The notes: generated from the sequence alone by a model not told the origin. A DNA stretch of 64,000 bases from Aquimarina sp. BL5 (GCF_003443675.1 NZ_CP031963.1:1263501-1327500); one strand, 5' to 3'; positions 42,091-51,524 are shown, counted from the first letter of the stretch. Translations and numbers: made by a program.

Positions 42091-42255
42091 ACCACAACAC
42101 GATATATGTGTTCAAAGTAAATAGAAGTTTAATTGAATCTTGTTGTGTCTTTGAGAAGACCCAATACTCTCCGAAAGTAAAAGTTAGCAACCAATGCCCT
42201 AGAATACCTAAAAGCTAGGGACACTTTATGTTGGTCCTATTCACGTATTTGGCTT
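42091..42255 (+). other. degenerate attC relic
   Basis: ACCACAAC (42091-42098), ACGATATATGTG, TTAGCAACCAATGC and a CACGTATTTGGC end match the cassette-12 family, but the final GTTRRRY box is mutated. Confidence 0.6.
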
Positions 42256-42285
42256 CATCTATAAGAATAGTAACAAGTGTTATCC

Positions 42286-42738
42286 CTAATCACCTCTTTT
42301 TTTTCGTTTTGCTTGTCTTAGCAATTTTCTTTGACTTCTCTTTAGCTTTCGTGCTTGTCTTTTTTCTGGAGAGCCTCGTACCAAATATACCATATACGCA
42401 ATACCGTTCCCTGCACCTATAGCTATATAATGGGGAATGGCAAAAAAGCCTTCAAATATTTGACCAAAGACAGTACCATGTTGGGCTGTACATGCCCTTC
42501 CAATATAAGACATACGCCACCAATGACGTGTAGACTTCCCTTCACTCCCGTCCTTATACACCTCTGTAGCAGTAATATAAACACATTGCATATGATGCCA
42601 AGGGGTACATTTATTTACATTTCGCGTTCCTCTATCAAAAAGTTTTACAGAAAGACTGTCCTTTACAGTTAGTACTTCATTCTGTGCTACACTTGGTGCG
42701 TAAACCAATAACATAATAATGACAAACAAAACCTTCAT
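42286..42738 (-). CDS. exported hypothetical protein, basic C-terminus
   Basis: 150 residues. Signal peptide MKVLFVIIMLLVYAPSVAQ. The mature part has His, Trp and Cys residues (KCTPWHHMQC, STRHWWRMSYIGRACTAQHG), a Gly-rich hydrophobic stretch (FFAIPHYIAIGAGNGIAYMVY) and an end of almost only Arg and Lys. Not recognised. It is the only minus-strand gene inside the old array zone, so it is probably chromosomal or inserted. The overlapping plus frame 42355-42672 is rejected. Confidence 0.7.
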   Translation of the reverse strand: MKVLFVIIMLLVYAPSVAQNEVLTVKDSLSVKLFDRGTRNVNKCTPWHHMQCVYITATEVYKDGSEGKSTRHWWRMSYIGRACTAQHGTVFGQIFEGFFAIPHYIAIGAGNGIAYMVYLVRGSPEKRQARKLKRSQRKLLRQAKRKKRGD

Positions 42739-42864
42739 AATACTAAGATAAGTAATTTGAATATAAGATGAATGCTAGTTCAATTCTTCTCTCCTTCTTT
42801 CTTCAAATTCTACTTTTTCAACTTAAGACATTAGTTTTCTATATTTTGGATAAGAAGTCAACTA

Positions 42865-42925
42865 CCTCGGGACAAGTCCACGAGGCATTAAAACGAACTG
42901 ATTTTTAATTTCGAGGCAAGCCTCG
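42865..42925. repeat. pair of REP-like hairpins
   Basis: CCTCG-GGAC-AA-GTCC-A-CGAGG (42865-42885) and CGAGGC-AA-GCCTCG (42912-42925), both followed by ATTAAA. This is GC-rich against the local background, which suggests a short interspersed palindromic repeat family. Confidence 0.55.
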
Positions 42926-43033
42926 GAGTATTAAACCCTTTGGCGGTCCCAATAAATTTGGTAAGTTGCAAACATGAGATTCAGTATTTATTAGAAATAA
43001 TAAACGTAAAACATTTAACTCAACCAAGAAAGT

Positions 43034-43681
43034 ATGGAAATAGACCATATATTTATATTTTCAAAAAATAATGGAAAGGAAGCTGACGACTTAGTTAGTT
43101 TTGGCTTTGTGGAAGGTAGTAGTAGAATTCATCGAGGACAAGGGACAATAAACCGAAAATTTTATTTCGAGAATTTTTTCCTAGAAATTTTATGGGTGAT
43201 AGATGAAAAGGAAATACAAAATGAAACAACTGCACAAACAACACTTTGGGAACGTTCCCAATTTAAGGAAAATGGATATTCGCCTTATGGCTTGTGCCTA
43301 CTAAATTGTGATCTTACTGACACACTGTTTAAAGAAAGTAAAATTTATCAACCTGATTATTTCCCAAAAGGGATGTCTATTGATATAATTACTAACGAGA
43401 AACGCCCTCAATTACCTTGGACATTCAGACTTCCTTATAGAGGAGAAAAGAAAGTTAACGATGAACCGATTGAACATTCAAATGGAATTAAGTTTTTGAC
43501 CCGAATAGAATTTGAAGTAAACGACAAAATCTGTAAAGGTCATTTTACAGATTATTTTACAGGATTTGATCATATTGCGTTCAAGGAAAGTAAAAGAACG
43601 CATCTGAATCTTGAGTTTGATAATAAAACTCAGGGCAAGAAAAAAGAATTTCCTGAACTTGGTCTAACTATAAACTATTAA
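43034..43681 (+). CDS. glyoxalase-like (VOC) domain protein
   Basis: 215 residues. It starts MEIDHIFIFSKNNGKEADDLVSFGFVEGSSRIHRGQGT, the first beta-alpha-beta unit of the glyoxalase-like group (PF13468 type), with a metal-ligand-like His in DHI. KFYFENFFLEILWVIDE carries the matching Glu. The second half is less typical and ends in FPELGLTINY. The enzymatic role is unknown. A decayed but readable attC follows directly. Confidence 0.85.
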   Translation: MEIDHIFIFSKNNGKEADDLVSFGFVEGSSRIHRGQGTINRKFYFENFFLEILWVIDEKEIQNETTAQTTLWERSQFKENGYSPYGLCLLNCDLTDTLFKESKIYQPDYFPKGMSIDIITNEKRPQLPWTFRLPYRGEKKVNDEPIEHSNGIKFLTRIEFEVNDKICKGHFTDYFTGFDHIAFKESKRTHLNLEFDNKTQGKKKEFPELGLTINY

Positions 43682-43686
43682 AAAGT

Positions 43687-43757
43687 GTTTTACAACAATT
43701 TGAGTATCATATATGTTCCATTTGGGAAGCAAGCGCAAGATATAAGAGACGTTATAA
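43687..43757 (+). other. last readable attC-like site
   Basis: GTTTTACAAC (43687-43696) and GTTATAA (43751-43757) enclose CATTTGGGAAGC, in the style of attC 6. The inner boxes pair only partly. Confidence 0.65.
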
Positions 43758-43848
43758 CACAATCATTAAAATAAATGAAGAATCTAGTTCATTTAATTGA
43801 GATGTAGATTTATTCGTATTTTCGATATTATAAGACTAAATTTAATTA

Positions 43849-44328
43849 ATGATGACAAAAAGTGAACTTATTGCCAATCGATTAAGAGAAGTTTTATTAA
43901 ATGGAACTTGGATAGCAAACACCAATTATAAACAACAAATAGAAAGTGTGACTTGGCAACAGGCTAATCAAAAGATTGAAACCCTAAACACTATTGCAAT
44001 ACTCACATATCATATCAATTACTATCTTGCCGGGATTCTAAATGTTTTTCTAGGGGGTAATCTTGAAATTAGAGATACCTTTAGCTTTGATATACCACCC
44101 ATTACATCTGAAACTGATTGGAAAAACCTTAAAAATGAATTCTTGACCAACGCCGAAAAATTTGCTCTACAAGTAGAAAAAATGGAAGATCAAAAATTGG
44201 ATCAGATATTTGTAGATCAAAAGTATGGAACTTACCTAAGAAATATTGAAGGTGTCATCGAGCACAGCTATTATCATCTTGGACAGATTTCTCTGATTAA
44301 AAAACTTATAACAAAAAATAGCAAATAA
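43849..44328 (+). CDS. DinB-like (DUF1572) protein
   Basis: 159 residues (a second Met directly follows). It is a four-helix bundle of the DinB/YfiT group with the metal-binding histidines in LTYHINYYLAG and EHSYYHLGQISLIKKL. Such proteins are often thiol transferases or damage-related. The specific role is unknown. It follows the last attC-like site and could be either the last cassette or chromosomal. Confidence 0.85.
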   Translation: MMTKSELIANRLREVLLNGTWIANTNYKQQIESVTWQQANQKIETLNTIAILTYHINYYLAGILNVFLGGNLEIRDTFSFDIPPITSETDWKNLKNEFLTNAEKFALQVEKMEDQKLDQIFVDQKYGTYLRNIEGVIEHSYYHLGQISLIKKLITKNSK

Positions 44329-44499
44329 CATACTTCAATGTGACTTAAAATTAATTTTATTATTTAGTCTTATCTGGATATTCCAAATATAGGATATGTA
44401 CTTCTACTAATACAATTCAGATGACAAATCCGACAATTCGGTAAGGTTTTTTACCCATTTACTTAAGGTAACAATAACTTTCGAATAAATTAATACGTT

Positions 44500-45012
44500 A
44501 TGTTTTTAAGTACCATAGGGGTAATTCACTTCGCGTCCTCAATCATTTCATTAATAACCGGCACGGTAGTTTTATATAAATCAAAAGGAACAACACCCCA
44601 TAAACAAATCGGTTATATATATACGATATCAATGTTCATTGTTCTTGCAACTTCGTTTATGTTATATAGACTGCATGGAACATTTGGAGTTCTTCATTGG
44701 TTTGCTGTGATAAGTAGTATCACGCTCTTGTTAGGAATTGTGCCGATGTTTATTAAACCTAAGGAGTATTTAAAACTTCATTATGGTTTTATGTATTGGA
44801 GTGTTATCGGATTGTATTGTGCTTTTTTTGCTGAAGTACTTACAAGAATTCCGTTTATTCTTAAAGTGGATACTAATATAATTCCAATTTTTTATTCATT
44901 AGTAGGAGTTGCTACAGCACTGGTTAGCGCTATTGGTTCTATCTATTTTAGAAAATATAAGGAGAAATGGAATGCTTTGATAGATGACTCCAAGAATAAT
45001 CTCGAAATCTAA
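44500..45012 (+). CDS. DUF2306 membrane protein
   Basis: 170 residues with about five membrane segments. HFASSIISLITGTVVLYKSKGTTPHKQIGYIYTISM is the typical opening of DUF2306, with a conserved His after the first segment and the KGT.xH linker. It is an inner-membrane protein of unknown function, ending before a strong bidirectional hairpin. Confidence 0.85.
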   Translation: MFLSTIGVIHFASSIISLITGTVVLYKSKGTTPHKQIGYIYTISMFIVLATSFMLYRLHGTFGVLHWFAVISSITLLLGIVPMFIKPKEYLKLHYGFMYWSVIGLYCAFFAEVLTRIPFILKVDTNIIPIFYSLVGVATALVSAIGSIYFRKYKEKWNALIDDSKNNLEI

Positions 45013-45104
45013 ATGGCTCTATTTATATAGTAAAAAAATATAAGAACACTAAGATGATCCATCATCATAATATTAAGAAGTAACTATCTATTCTTTTTTA
45101 AAAT

Positions 45105-45129
45105 AAGCGCCGTAACGAATACGGCGCTT
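45105..45129. terminator. strong hairpin terminator between convergent genes
   Basis: AAGCGCCGTA (45105-45114) pairs perfectly with TACGGCGCTT (45120-45129). The T-rich side follows on the minus strand, so it mainly ends the fasciclin gene. Confidence 0.85.
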
Positions 45130-45150
45130 TACAAAACAACATAATGACTA

Positions 45151-45669
45151 TTACTTAGGCATCACAACATCACCAATTACATGAATCACTCCGTTTGTAG
45201 CCATTACATCAGTCTTTATGATTTCACTATAATTTCCGTTTTGATCTTTTAACCAGATCTTACCGTCTTTTTTTACGGCTTTTAGTTTCGCACCACTTAG
45301 GGTAGTTAACTCTGCCTTTCCTCCTCCACTTTTTAATGCTTTTACAACAGCAGCCGCATCGATCTTACCTGATACTACATGATACGTTAGGATAGAAGTT
45401 AACTTACTTTTGTTGGCTGGTTCCAATAAAGAATTCAGAGTTTTAGAATCGATCTTGGCAAAAGCATCATTGGTAGGGGCAAATACCGTAAAAGGTCCAT
45501 CACCTTTTAGAGCTCCAACCAGATCAGCTGCTTTAAGCGCTGTTACCAAGGTAGAAAAATCGTCTACTGATACAGCTACATCTACAATGTCCTTTTTTGA
45601 TTGTGCAAATGTGGATTGAGTGCATACGAATAAGAAAAGAGTCGAGGCAATAAAAATTAGTTTTTTCAT
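45151..45669 (-). CDS. exported fasciclin-domain protein
   Basis: 172 residues. Signal peptide ends in TQSTFAQ. A single FAS1 domain with the H1 motif GPFTVFAPTNDAFAKI and the H2 motif TNGVIHVIGDVVMPK. It is probably a secreted or surface adhesion protein. It is divergent from an ECF sigma/anti-sigma operon 122 bases away. This pairing is frequent in bacteria and suggests control by that sigma factor. Confidence 0.93.
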   Translation of the reverse strand: MKKLIFIASTLFLFVCTQSTFAQSKKDIVDVAVSVDDFSTLVTALKAADLVGALKGDGPFTVFAPTNDAFAKIDSKTLNSLLEPANKSKLTSILTYHVVSGKIDAAAVVKALKSGGGKAELTTLSGAKLKAVKKDGKIWLKDQNGNYSEIIKTDVMATNGVIHVIGDVVMPK

Positions 45670-45791
45670 GATTTTATTTTTTAAGAATTAAACATTGTTA
45701 AACGCGCTTTACATATTCATATACACAAGTTTGTTTCATTTGGATGAGTTTGGATGAGATTTTTTTTAAATTTGAAGAAGCCAATAACTAA

Positions 45792-46346
45792 ATGAAAGAC
45801 GATTTAGAACTTATAAAGAAGTTACAGAGTCAAGATTCTTATGCCTTGTCTAAGGTTTATGATCTCTATTCTGGTGCACTTTATGGGGTGATTTTAAGAA
45901 TGTGCAAAGATGAGCCTCTAGCACAGGATTTATTACAAGAAACATTTATGAAAATTTGGCGAAAATCGCATACGTATAATCCGGAAAAAGGAAAGTTTTT
46001 TACCTGGTCATATCGAATTGCAAGGAATATAACGTTAAACGCGCTACGCAAAAAGAATATCCTCATCCAAAATGAGGATTTAAGTGTATATAAAGATAGA
46101 AGTACTTCTGAAGTAGAAAAAGAAACATTAGAATTAGATGGTTCTTTAAAAAAATTAGAACCTCATCATCAAAAAGCTTTAGAGCTTGTATATTTTAATG
46201 GGCTCACGCATAGAGAGGCACAAGAGGAAATGGATGTTCCTTTAGGAACATTTAAATCTTATATAAAACAAGCTCTTAAAAAATTAAGAGAATCTTATAA
46301 AGAAGAACTTCTAGTAGTATGGATTATTATTGAAATGATGAGATGA
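45792..46346 (+). CDS. ECF RNA polymerase sigma factor
   Basis: 184 residues. Region 2 is YDLYSGALYGVILRMCKDEPLAQDLLQETFMKIWRKSHTY, and region 4 is LDGSLKKLEPHHQKALELVYFNGLTHREAQEEMDVPLGTFKSYIKQALKKLRE. It directs RNA polymerase to its own promoters. It overlaps the anti-sigma gene by four bases (ATGA). The length is normal. Confidence 0.95.
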   Translation: MKDDLELIKKLQSQDSYALSKVYDLYSGALYGVILRMCKDEPLAQDLLQETFMKIWRKSHTYNPEKGKFFTWSYRIARNITLNALRKKNILIQNEDLSVYKDRSTSEVEKETLELDGSLKKLEPHHQKALELVYFNGLTHREAQEEMDVPLGTFKSYIKQALKKLRESYKEELLVVWIIIEMMR

Positions 46347-47131
46347 TGGATAGGAATACGATAAAAGATACAGGAATACTAGAACAATATCTATTAGGTG
46401 AACTTTCTGAGGAGCAATCTATAGAAGTAGAGAACATTCTTAAAAAAGATAAAGAGTTACGAGAGTATTTCAATAAAATGGAAAATGATATGGAGCAAAT
46501 AGCATTAGAAAATGCAATTACTCCTCCTGTTCATATTAAAACAGCGATATTAAATGAACTAGAAAATTCTAGCTTGGTTGCTAAAGAAAAAGTAATTCCA
46601 TTGCAAAAAAGAAAAAGAGTCTCCTACAATTTTGCGATTGCCGCGAGTCTTGCTGCGCTATTTTTATTGAGTTCTGGTTGGTTGTATAACCAATGGAAAA
46701 ATACGGAACGTACTATGATTACATTACAAAAAGAGACCAATGATCTAAAAGATAGGCTTGTAAACTTAGAAGGTAATTATCAGAAAACTGAAAAATGGTA
46801 TCAAGCGATCAATAAACCAGAAGTAGTACAGTTGGTATTAAAAGGGAATGAAAAATCACCTGGTTCTGCTGCTATAGCATATGTAAATCATAAGAACAAA
46901 GAGGTTATCCTTAACCCAACGGGACTTTCTAAACTAAAGAATAATAAAACCTATCAAATGTGGGCAGATGTAAATGGAGAAATGATCGATATGGGTGTGA
47001 TTTCTGCTAATCAAGAAATGATCACAATGAAATATATTGAGAATGCGGAATCATTAAATATAACAATTGAACCCGCTGGGGGAAATGATCATCCTACGGT
47101 AGAACAACTAATTTCTAATGTATATCTTTAG
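46343..47131 (+). CDS. anti-sigma factor, RskA type
   Basis: 262 residues. The N-terminal cytoplasmic anti-sigma domain (EQYLLGELSEEQSIEVENIL) is followed by one membrane segment (about 95-112, FAIAASLAALFLLSSGWLY) and a coiled region. The C-terminal RskA-type extracytoplasmic domain has NHKNKEVILNPTGLSKLKNNKTYQMWADVNGEMIDMGVI. It is coupled to the sigma gene and holds it inactive at the membrane. The length suits the family. Confidence 0.92.
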   Translation: MMDRNTIKDTGILEQYLLGELSEEQSIEVENILKKDKELREYFNKMENDMEQIALENAITPPVHIKTAILNELENSSLVAKEKVIPLQKRKRVSYNFAIAASLAALFLLSSGWLYNQWKNTERTMITLQKETNDLKDRLVNLEGNYQKTEKWYQAINKPEVVQLVLKGNEKSPGSAAIAYVNHKNKEVILNPTGLSKLKNNKTYQMWADVNGEMIDMGVISANQEMITMKYIENAESLNITIEPAGGNDHPTVEQLISNVYL

Positions 47132-47166
47132 TACTAGAATCTGCATAAACTTAGCGGTAATTAAAT

Positions 47167-47997
47167 ATGATATTCGAAACTCATCAACTGAATTCTCCAA
47201 TTAGCAAGTACATTGAATCTATATTTCATTTTAAAGATTTTATACCGGACCATTCTATAGAGCGAGTTGTACCCACTGGGCATGTGTTTATTATTTTCGA
47301 ATTAGATGACATCCCAAGAAATACATTTGATAATATTACGCTAAAACCTAACAAAACATATACGAAAGCTTGGATATCTGGGATACACAAAAACTATATC
47401 TCAATTTCTGCTCATCCAAAATCCGAAATGTTTGTGATTCAATTTAAGCCTTTTGGAACCTATCCTTTTTTTCATTTTCCTGCAGCAGATCTAAGTGAAA
47501 AAATTCTTTCTTATGAAGAAGTTTTTGAAAAAGAGCTCCTAGTATTAAGAGAAAACCTTCTAAAACAAGAGGCTTCTCTAGATAAATTCAATGTAGCGGA
47601 AAAATGGTTAATAAGTAGATTTAATGAATCTAAAGTACCATCTAAAGAATTACTTTCTGTAGTACAAAAGTTAGAAACAGAACCTGTAACTAATTTTAAT
47701 GATGCCATCGGAAGCTATCCATATACTCAGAAACACCTTATAGATCAATTTAAAAAATACATAGGCGTGACTCCTAAATATTATCAACGAATCTTACGTT
47801 TCAATGAAATCTTACAACAAATTCAACAAAAAGAAAGTATATCTTGGTCCCAAGTAGCTTATCAATGTGGGTATGCGGATCAATCTCACTTTATCAAAGA
47901 GTTTAATCATTTTTCTGGTTTTAATCCTCAAGAATTTATCAAGAAAGAATTCAATAAAGATGAGTCAAATTTCTTTCCTTTGGATAGAGAAGGTTAA
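47167..47997 (+). CDS. AraC-family transcriptional regulator
   Basis: 276 residues. The N-terminal ligand domain has the FKPFGTYPFFHFPAADLSEK patch of the DUF6597 group. The C-terminal double helix-turn-helix reads YPYTQKHLIDQFKKYIGVTPKYYQRILRFNEIL and WSQVAYQCGYADQSHFIKEFNHFSGFNPQEF. It probably controls the next SRPBCC gene, 57 bases downstream. Confidence 0.93.
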   Translation: MIFETHQLNSPISKYIESIFHFKDFIPDHSIERVVPTGHVFIIFELDDIPRNTFDNITLKPNKTYTKAWISGIHKNYISISAHPKSEMFVIQFKPFGTYPFFHFPAADLSEKILSYEEVFEKELLVLRENLLKQEASLDKFNVAEKWLISRFNESKVPSKELLSVVQKLETEPVTNFNDAIGSYPYTQKHLIDQFKKYIGVTPKYYQRILRFNEILQQIQQKESISWSQVAYQCGYADQSHFIKEFNHFSGFNPQEFIKKEFNKDESNFFPLDREG

Positions 47998-48054
47998 TTT
48001 TTTACTATTATAGTATTTTTTGTTTTTCGTACTTAGCGTTAAACTTATTACAAA

Positions 48055-48639
48055 ATGAAAAAAATTACTTTCATCATCTTACTATTTCTTCCTGGTTTAT
48101 TTATTTATTCACAGAATCAAAAGATACAAACAGAAAAAAGAGTTACTTCTACGATTGATTCCACCAACAAAAAGGAGCTTGTACTCATACAAGAGTTTAT
48201 TGTTAATGTACCGTTAGATTCTGTTTGGAATGCATATACAACCAAAAACGGTTGGGAAAGTTGGGTAGTGCCTTTGGCCGAAGTTGATTTTAAAATTAAC
48301 GGGACAATCAAAACCAATTATGACAAGAACGGAAAGATTGGAGATAGTACCACGATCAACTTAAAAGTGGTTAATTATATCCCAAAAAAGTTGATTACTT
48401 TACAAGCGGAACTCACTAATAACTTTCCTGATTTTATGAAAAAAGATGAAAAAGATCTCTATAACATTATTTGTTTTGAGTCTTTAACCAGCAAAAAAAC
48501 AAAGATAATCTCTTATGGAATTGGATATAAAAACAATCCGAAATATCTATCATTAATGAAATTCTTTATTTCTGGAAACGAAATGTCATATCAACAGTTA
48601 ATTGCATATCTTGAAAAAGGAAAAGCTATAAAATTCTAA
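48055..48639 (+). CDS. exported SRPBCC (AHSA1-like) protein
   Basis: 194 residues. Signal peptide ends in FIYSQ. The mature part has the AHSA1-type fold (VNVPLDSVWNAYTTKNGWESWVVPLAEVDFKINGTIKTNY). A secreted version of this ligand-binding fold is less common than the cytosolic one. It is four bases before the DUF4287 gene, so they form one operon. Confidence 0.85.
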   Translation: MKKITFIILLFLPGLFIYSQNQKIQTEKRVTSTIDSTNKKELVLIQEFIVNVPLDSVWNAYTTKNGWESWVVPLAEVDFKINGTIKTNYDKNGKIGDSTTINLKVVNYIPKKLITLQAELTNNFPDFMKKDEKDLYNIICFESLTSKKTKIISYGIGYKNNPKYLSLMKFFISGNEMSYQQLIAYLEKGKAIKF

Positions 48640-48643
48640 CACG

Positions 48644-49186
48644 ATGGATCCAGCACTACAAACAATGATTAATAATATGCCTGAGAAAACAGGCAAGTCC
48701 TTAGAGGAATGGAAACAAATTCTAAAAGAACAATCTTTTGCAAAACACGGTGAAGCAGTTAAATTCTTAAAAACAGAACATAGTGTAACTCACGGTTTCG
48801 CTAATACTATAGTCGCTTTATCTAAAGAATCTGATGATACTCCTAATGATTTGGTAACCAGCCAATACAAGGGCAAAGAAAACTTACTCCCTATTTATGA
48901 AAAGCTTCTTACCGTCGTAACATCTTTTGGTGATGATGTTGTTAAAACACCTAAAAAAACAAGTGTTAGCATTATTAGAAAAAAGCAATTTGCACTTATT
49001 AAACCCGCTACTAAAACCAGAATTGATCTGGGTTTAAAGCTAAAAGGGAAACCTACTACCGAACGGCTTCAAAACTCTGGTCCTTTTGGTACCATGTGTA
49101 CTCATAGAGTTCAAATAATATCTATAGATCAAGTAGATACTGAACTCACAGAATGGTTAAAAGAAGCTTATGAAATGTCTGTGTAA
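48644..49186 (+). CDS. DUF4287/DUF5655 protein
   Basis: 180 residues. The N-terminal DUF4287 has KTGKSLEEWKQILKEQSFAKHGEAVKFLKTEHSVTHGFANTIV, and the C-terminal DUF5655 has YEKLLTVVTSFGDDV and KKTSVSIIRKKQFALIKPATKTRIDLGLKLKG. It is cytosolic with an unknown role, possibly nucleic acid or ligand binding. Co-transcribed with the SRPBCC gene. Confidence 0.9.
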   Translation: MDPALQTMINNMPEKTGKSLEEWKQILKEQSFAKHGEAVKFLKTEHSVTHGFANTIVALSKESDDTPNDLVTSQYKGKENLLPIYEKLLTVVTSFGDDVVKTPKKTSVSIIRKKQFALIKPATKTRIDLGLKLKGKPTTERLQNSGPFGTMCTHRVQIISIDQVDTELTEWLKEAYEMSV

Positions 49187-49347
49187 TAAATCCTAAGTAC
49201 TATAAACCACTATTTATCATTGTATTACTATATACTCTACAATCATCAATAAAACTTTATACTTTATTTATGATGTAATTCTCATTTTTGGTGCAGTATT
49301 ATCAAGATATTGCCGTGAAATTAGAATACTCATAAAATAAAATTTAA

Positions 49348-49746
49348 ATGAACATTACATTAGAACAAGCGGAGAAAATTATTAGCGCTGCTAAGACAAA
49401 ATCGATTGCATTAAATACAAAAATGAATATCTCTATCGTTGATGCGGGAGCAAATCTTGTAGCTTTTGCGCGTATGGATGGAGCTTGGTTAGGTTCTCTT
49501 GATATCTCTTTAAAGAAAGCAAAAACAGCTCGTTTCTTTGATATGAATACAGGTATCATTGGAGAACTATCACAACCCGGAGGTTCTTTATATAACATCG
49601 AGCATTCTAACGGAGGCCTAATAACTTTTCCAGGAGGAGTTCCTATCAAGAATGAAAACGATGAGATCATAGGAGCAATTGGAGTAAGTGGGAGTAGCGT
49701 AGAAAATGATCATGCTGTGGCAGAAGCTGGTGCAAACGCTTTATAA
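49348..49746 (+). CDS. GlcG/HbpS-family protein
   Basis: 132 residues, the normal family length. [54 protein letters not shown] and [22 protein letters not shown] match the GlcG/HbpS/PduO-C fold. Some members bind haem or cobalamin. The ligand here is unknown. Confidence 0.93.
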   Translation: MNITLEQAEKIISAAKTKSIALNTKMNISIVDAGANLVAFARMDGAWLGSLDISLKKAKTARFFDMNTGIIGELSQPGGSLYNIEHSNGGLITFPGGVPIKNENDEIIGAIGVSGSSVENDHAVAEAGANAL

Positions 49747-49914
49747 TTATTTAAAAATTAGCGTGTAGGTTATCTAAAATTAAATATGAATAATCTGCAC
49801 GTTTATATTTTATACAAGTTCTGATTTAAAAATACTCAAATAAAACATAGGTATTTTTAAGTCAGAAATGGTATTCGTCTAAATATCGCTACTAACTATC
49901 TCCAATATTGATAC

Positions 49915-50556
49915 ATGAAAAAAATCGTTAGTTATATCTGGCCACTTACTAAAAAAATTCAGTCTAAAATTAACGGAACATTGGAAATCACCTGGATGAA
50001 TGGAAAAAAAGTGTTGGATAGTGAAACCGCTAATTACTCTTATGGTTCATTACAGCGTATTTTAGATTATGGATTGTCTAAAATATATTTTGATAGTAAG
50101 TCGAGTATTCTATTATTGGGAATGGGCGGAGGAAGTGTTATAGATACATTAAGAAATCGATATAAACACATTGGTCATATTACCGCTGTAGAAATTGATC
50201 CAATAATTATTCAATTGGCAAAAGATGAATTCGATATTGCGGAAAACAAAGAACTATCAATTATTTCTGATGATGCACTTGATTTTGTATCTAATTGTAA
50301 AAATTCTTTTGACTTAATCATTATAGATCTTTTTATTGATCTAAAGGTACCTATCGAATTTTATCAGATCTCTTTTTGGGATCAACTTACTAAATTAATA
50401 AAACCTAAAGGAAATTTGCTTTTTAATGCTGGTATCCAACTGAATGATGATTCTGACATACAATTGCTTATAACCAATTACTCCAAAAAGATAGAGTTCC
50501 AACTACACAGTAATGTCCATGGAACTAATACTCTATTAATAGGTAGAAAAAAATAG
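49915..50556 (+). CDS. spermidine-synthase-like methyltransferase-fold protein
   Basis: 213 residues. The Rossmann part has SSILLLGMGGGSVIDTLRNR (nucleotide motif), ITAVEIDPIIIQLAKDEF and SFDLIIIDLFIDLKVP. This is the spermidine synthase fold but shorter than the usual 280-300 residues. The aminopropyl-transfer residues cannot be confirmed, so it may be a related methyltransferase-like protein. Confidence 0.8.
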   Translation: MKKIVSYIWPLTKKIQSKINGTLEITWMNGKKVLDSETANYSYGSLQRILDYGLSKIYFDSKSSILLLGMGGGSVIDTLRNRYKHIGHITAVEIDPIIIQLAKDEFDIAENKELSIISDDALDFVSNCKNSFDLIIIDLFIDLKVPIEFYQISFWDQLTKLIKPKGNLLFNAGIQLNDDSDIQLLITNYSKKIEFQLHSNVHGTNTLLIGRKK

Positions 50557-50588
50557 TATCTTCGTTATTGATCTTATTTTTTATTAGC

Positions 50589-51524
50589 ATGAATGCGAAA
50601 AGCCTTACCGATACTGCCCAAACCATAGCATCCTATATACATAGAACTCCTATCCTTACATCACGACTTCTTAACAAGATTTCAGGAGCTGATTTATACT
50701 TTAAGTGTGAAAATTTTCAGCGAATGGGAGCTTTTAAGATGCGTGGTGCAACACATGCAATTTTACAATTATCTAATGAACAAAAAGCTAAAGGAGTAGT
50801 GACACACTCTTCGGGTAATTTTGCGCAGGCATTATCTCTTGCTGCTCAGACTTTAGGAGTCAGAGCATATATTGTAATGCCATCTAATGCTCCACAAGTA
50901 AAAAAAGATGCAGTTAAAGATTATGGAGGAGAAATTATAGAATGCCCTCCTACTCATAAAGATCGTGAAGCAACAGCGAATAAAATTCAAACTGAAAAAG
51001 GAGCAACTTTTTTACATCCCTATAATGACCACAATGTAATATTAGGACAAGGAACTGCAGCTTTAGAATTACTGGAAGATTATCCTGATTTAGAATATAT
51101 ATTTTCTCCTGTTGGCGGTGGCGGACTGATTTCTGGAACGGCATTGGCAGCTTATTTTTATGGAAAAAACTGTAAAGTCATTGGCGGAGAACCTTTTGAA
51201 GTAGATGATGCTTATAGAGCATTACAAAGTGGTACGTTAGAAATTAACGAAACCACCAACACTGCTGCTGACGGACTCAAAATGCCTTTAGGTGATCTTA
51301 CTTTTCCCATCATACAGAAACACGTTTCGGAGATTATTCGAGTAGATGAGGAAGAAATTATATCGGCCATGCGTTTGATTTGGGAACGTATGAAAATCAT
51401 TATAGAACCTTCTTGTTCAGTTCCATTAGCCGCTTTGCTTAGAGAAAAGGAACGATTTCAGAATAAAAAAATAGGAATTATTCTCTCCGGAGGAAACGTG
51501 GATTTAGGTAATCTACCTTTTTAA
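50589..51524 (+). CDS. threonine/serine dehydratase-like PLP enzyme
   Basis: 311 residues from ATG 50589. The frame is open from a TTG at 50568, but the ATG gives the standard start. Fold-type II motifs: FKCENFQRMGAFKMRGATHAI (PLP-binding Lys in FKMRG), HSSGNFAQALS, PVGGGGLISGTALA (phosphate loop) and ILSGGNVDLGNLPF at the end. It lacks the regulatory ACT domain, so it is a catabolic dehydratase or serine racemase rather than biosynthetic IlvA. Confidence 0.92.
   Translation: MNAKSLTDTAQTIASYIHRTPILTSRLLNKISGADLYFKCENFQRMGAFKMRGATHAILQLSNEQKAKGVVTHSSGNFAQALSLAAQTLGVRAYIVMPSNAPQVKKDAVKDYGGEIIECPPTHKDREATANKIQTEKGATFLHPYNDHNVILGQGTAALELLEDYPDLEYIFSPVGGGGLISGTALAAYFYGKNCKVIGGEPFEVDDAYRALQSGTLEINETTNTAADGLKMPLGDLTFPIIQKHVSEIIRVDEEEIISAMRLIWERMKIIIEPSCSVPLAALLREKERFQNKKIGIILSGGNVDLGNLPF

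Larger units (their letters stand above)
2182..43757 (+). mobile_element. chromosomal integron: integrase plus cassette array
   Basis: An integrase gene is followed by about 27 units that begin after G^TT and end in a site with boxes RYYYAAC ... GTTRRRY enclosing a second inverted pair. In at least 18 units the 7-10 bases of the first box are an exact reverse complement of the unit's own first bases (for example GGCATACAAC at 9667 and GTTGTATGCC at 6593). That match arises only if the unit was a closed circle. The array is well preserved to about 36 kb. From 37.8 kb to 43.76 kb the sites are decayed, so the right boundary is approximate. Confidence 0.85.

Noticed and set aside
42355..42672. 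105-codon plus frame opposite the 42286-42738 gene
   Set aside because: The minus-strand frame has a clean signal peptide and better composition.
44480..44506. ACGTTATG before the DUF2306 gene as another attC end
   Set aside because: No pairing boxes upstream and no matching first box after the gene. A chance match is likely.
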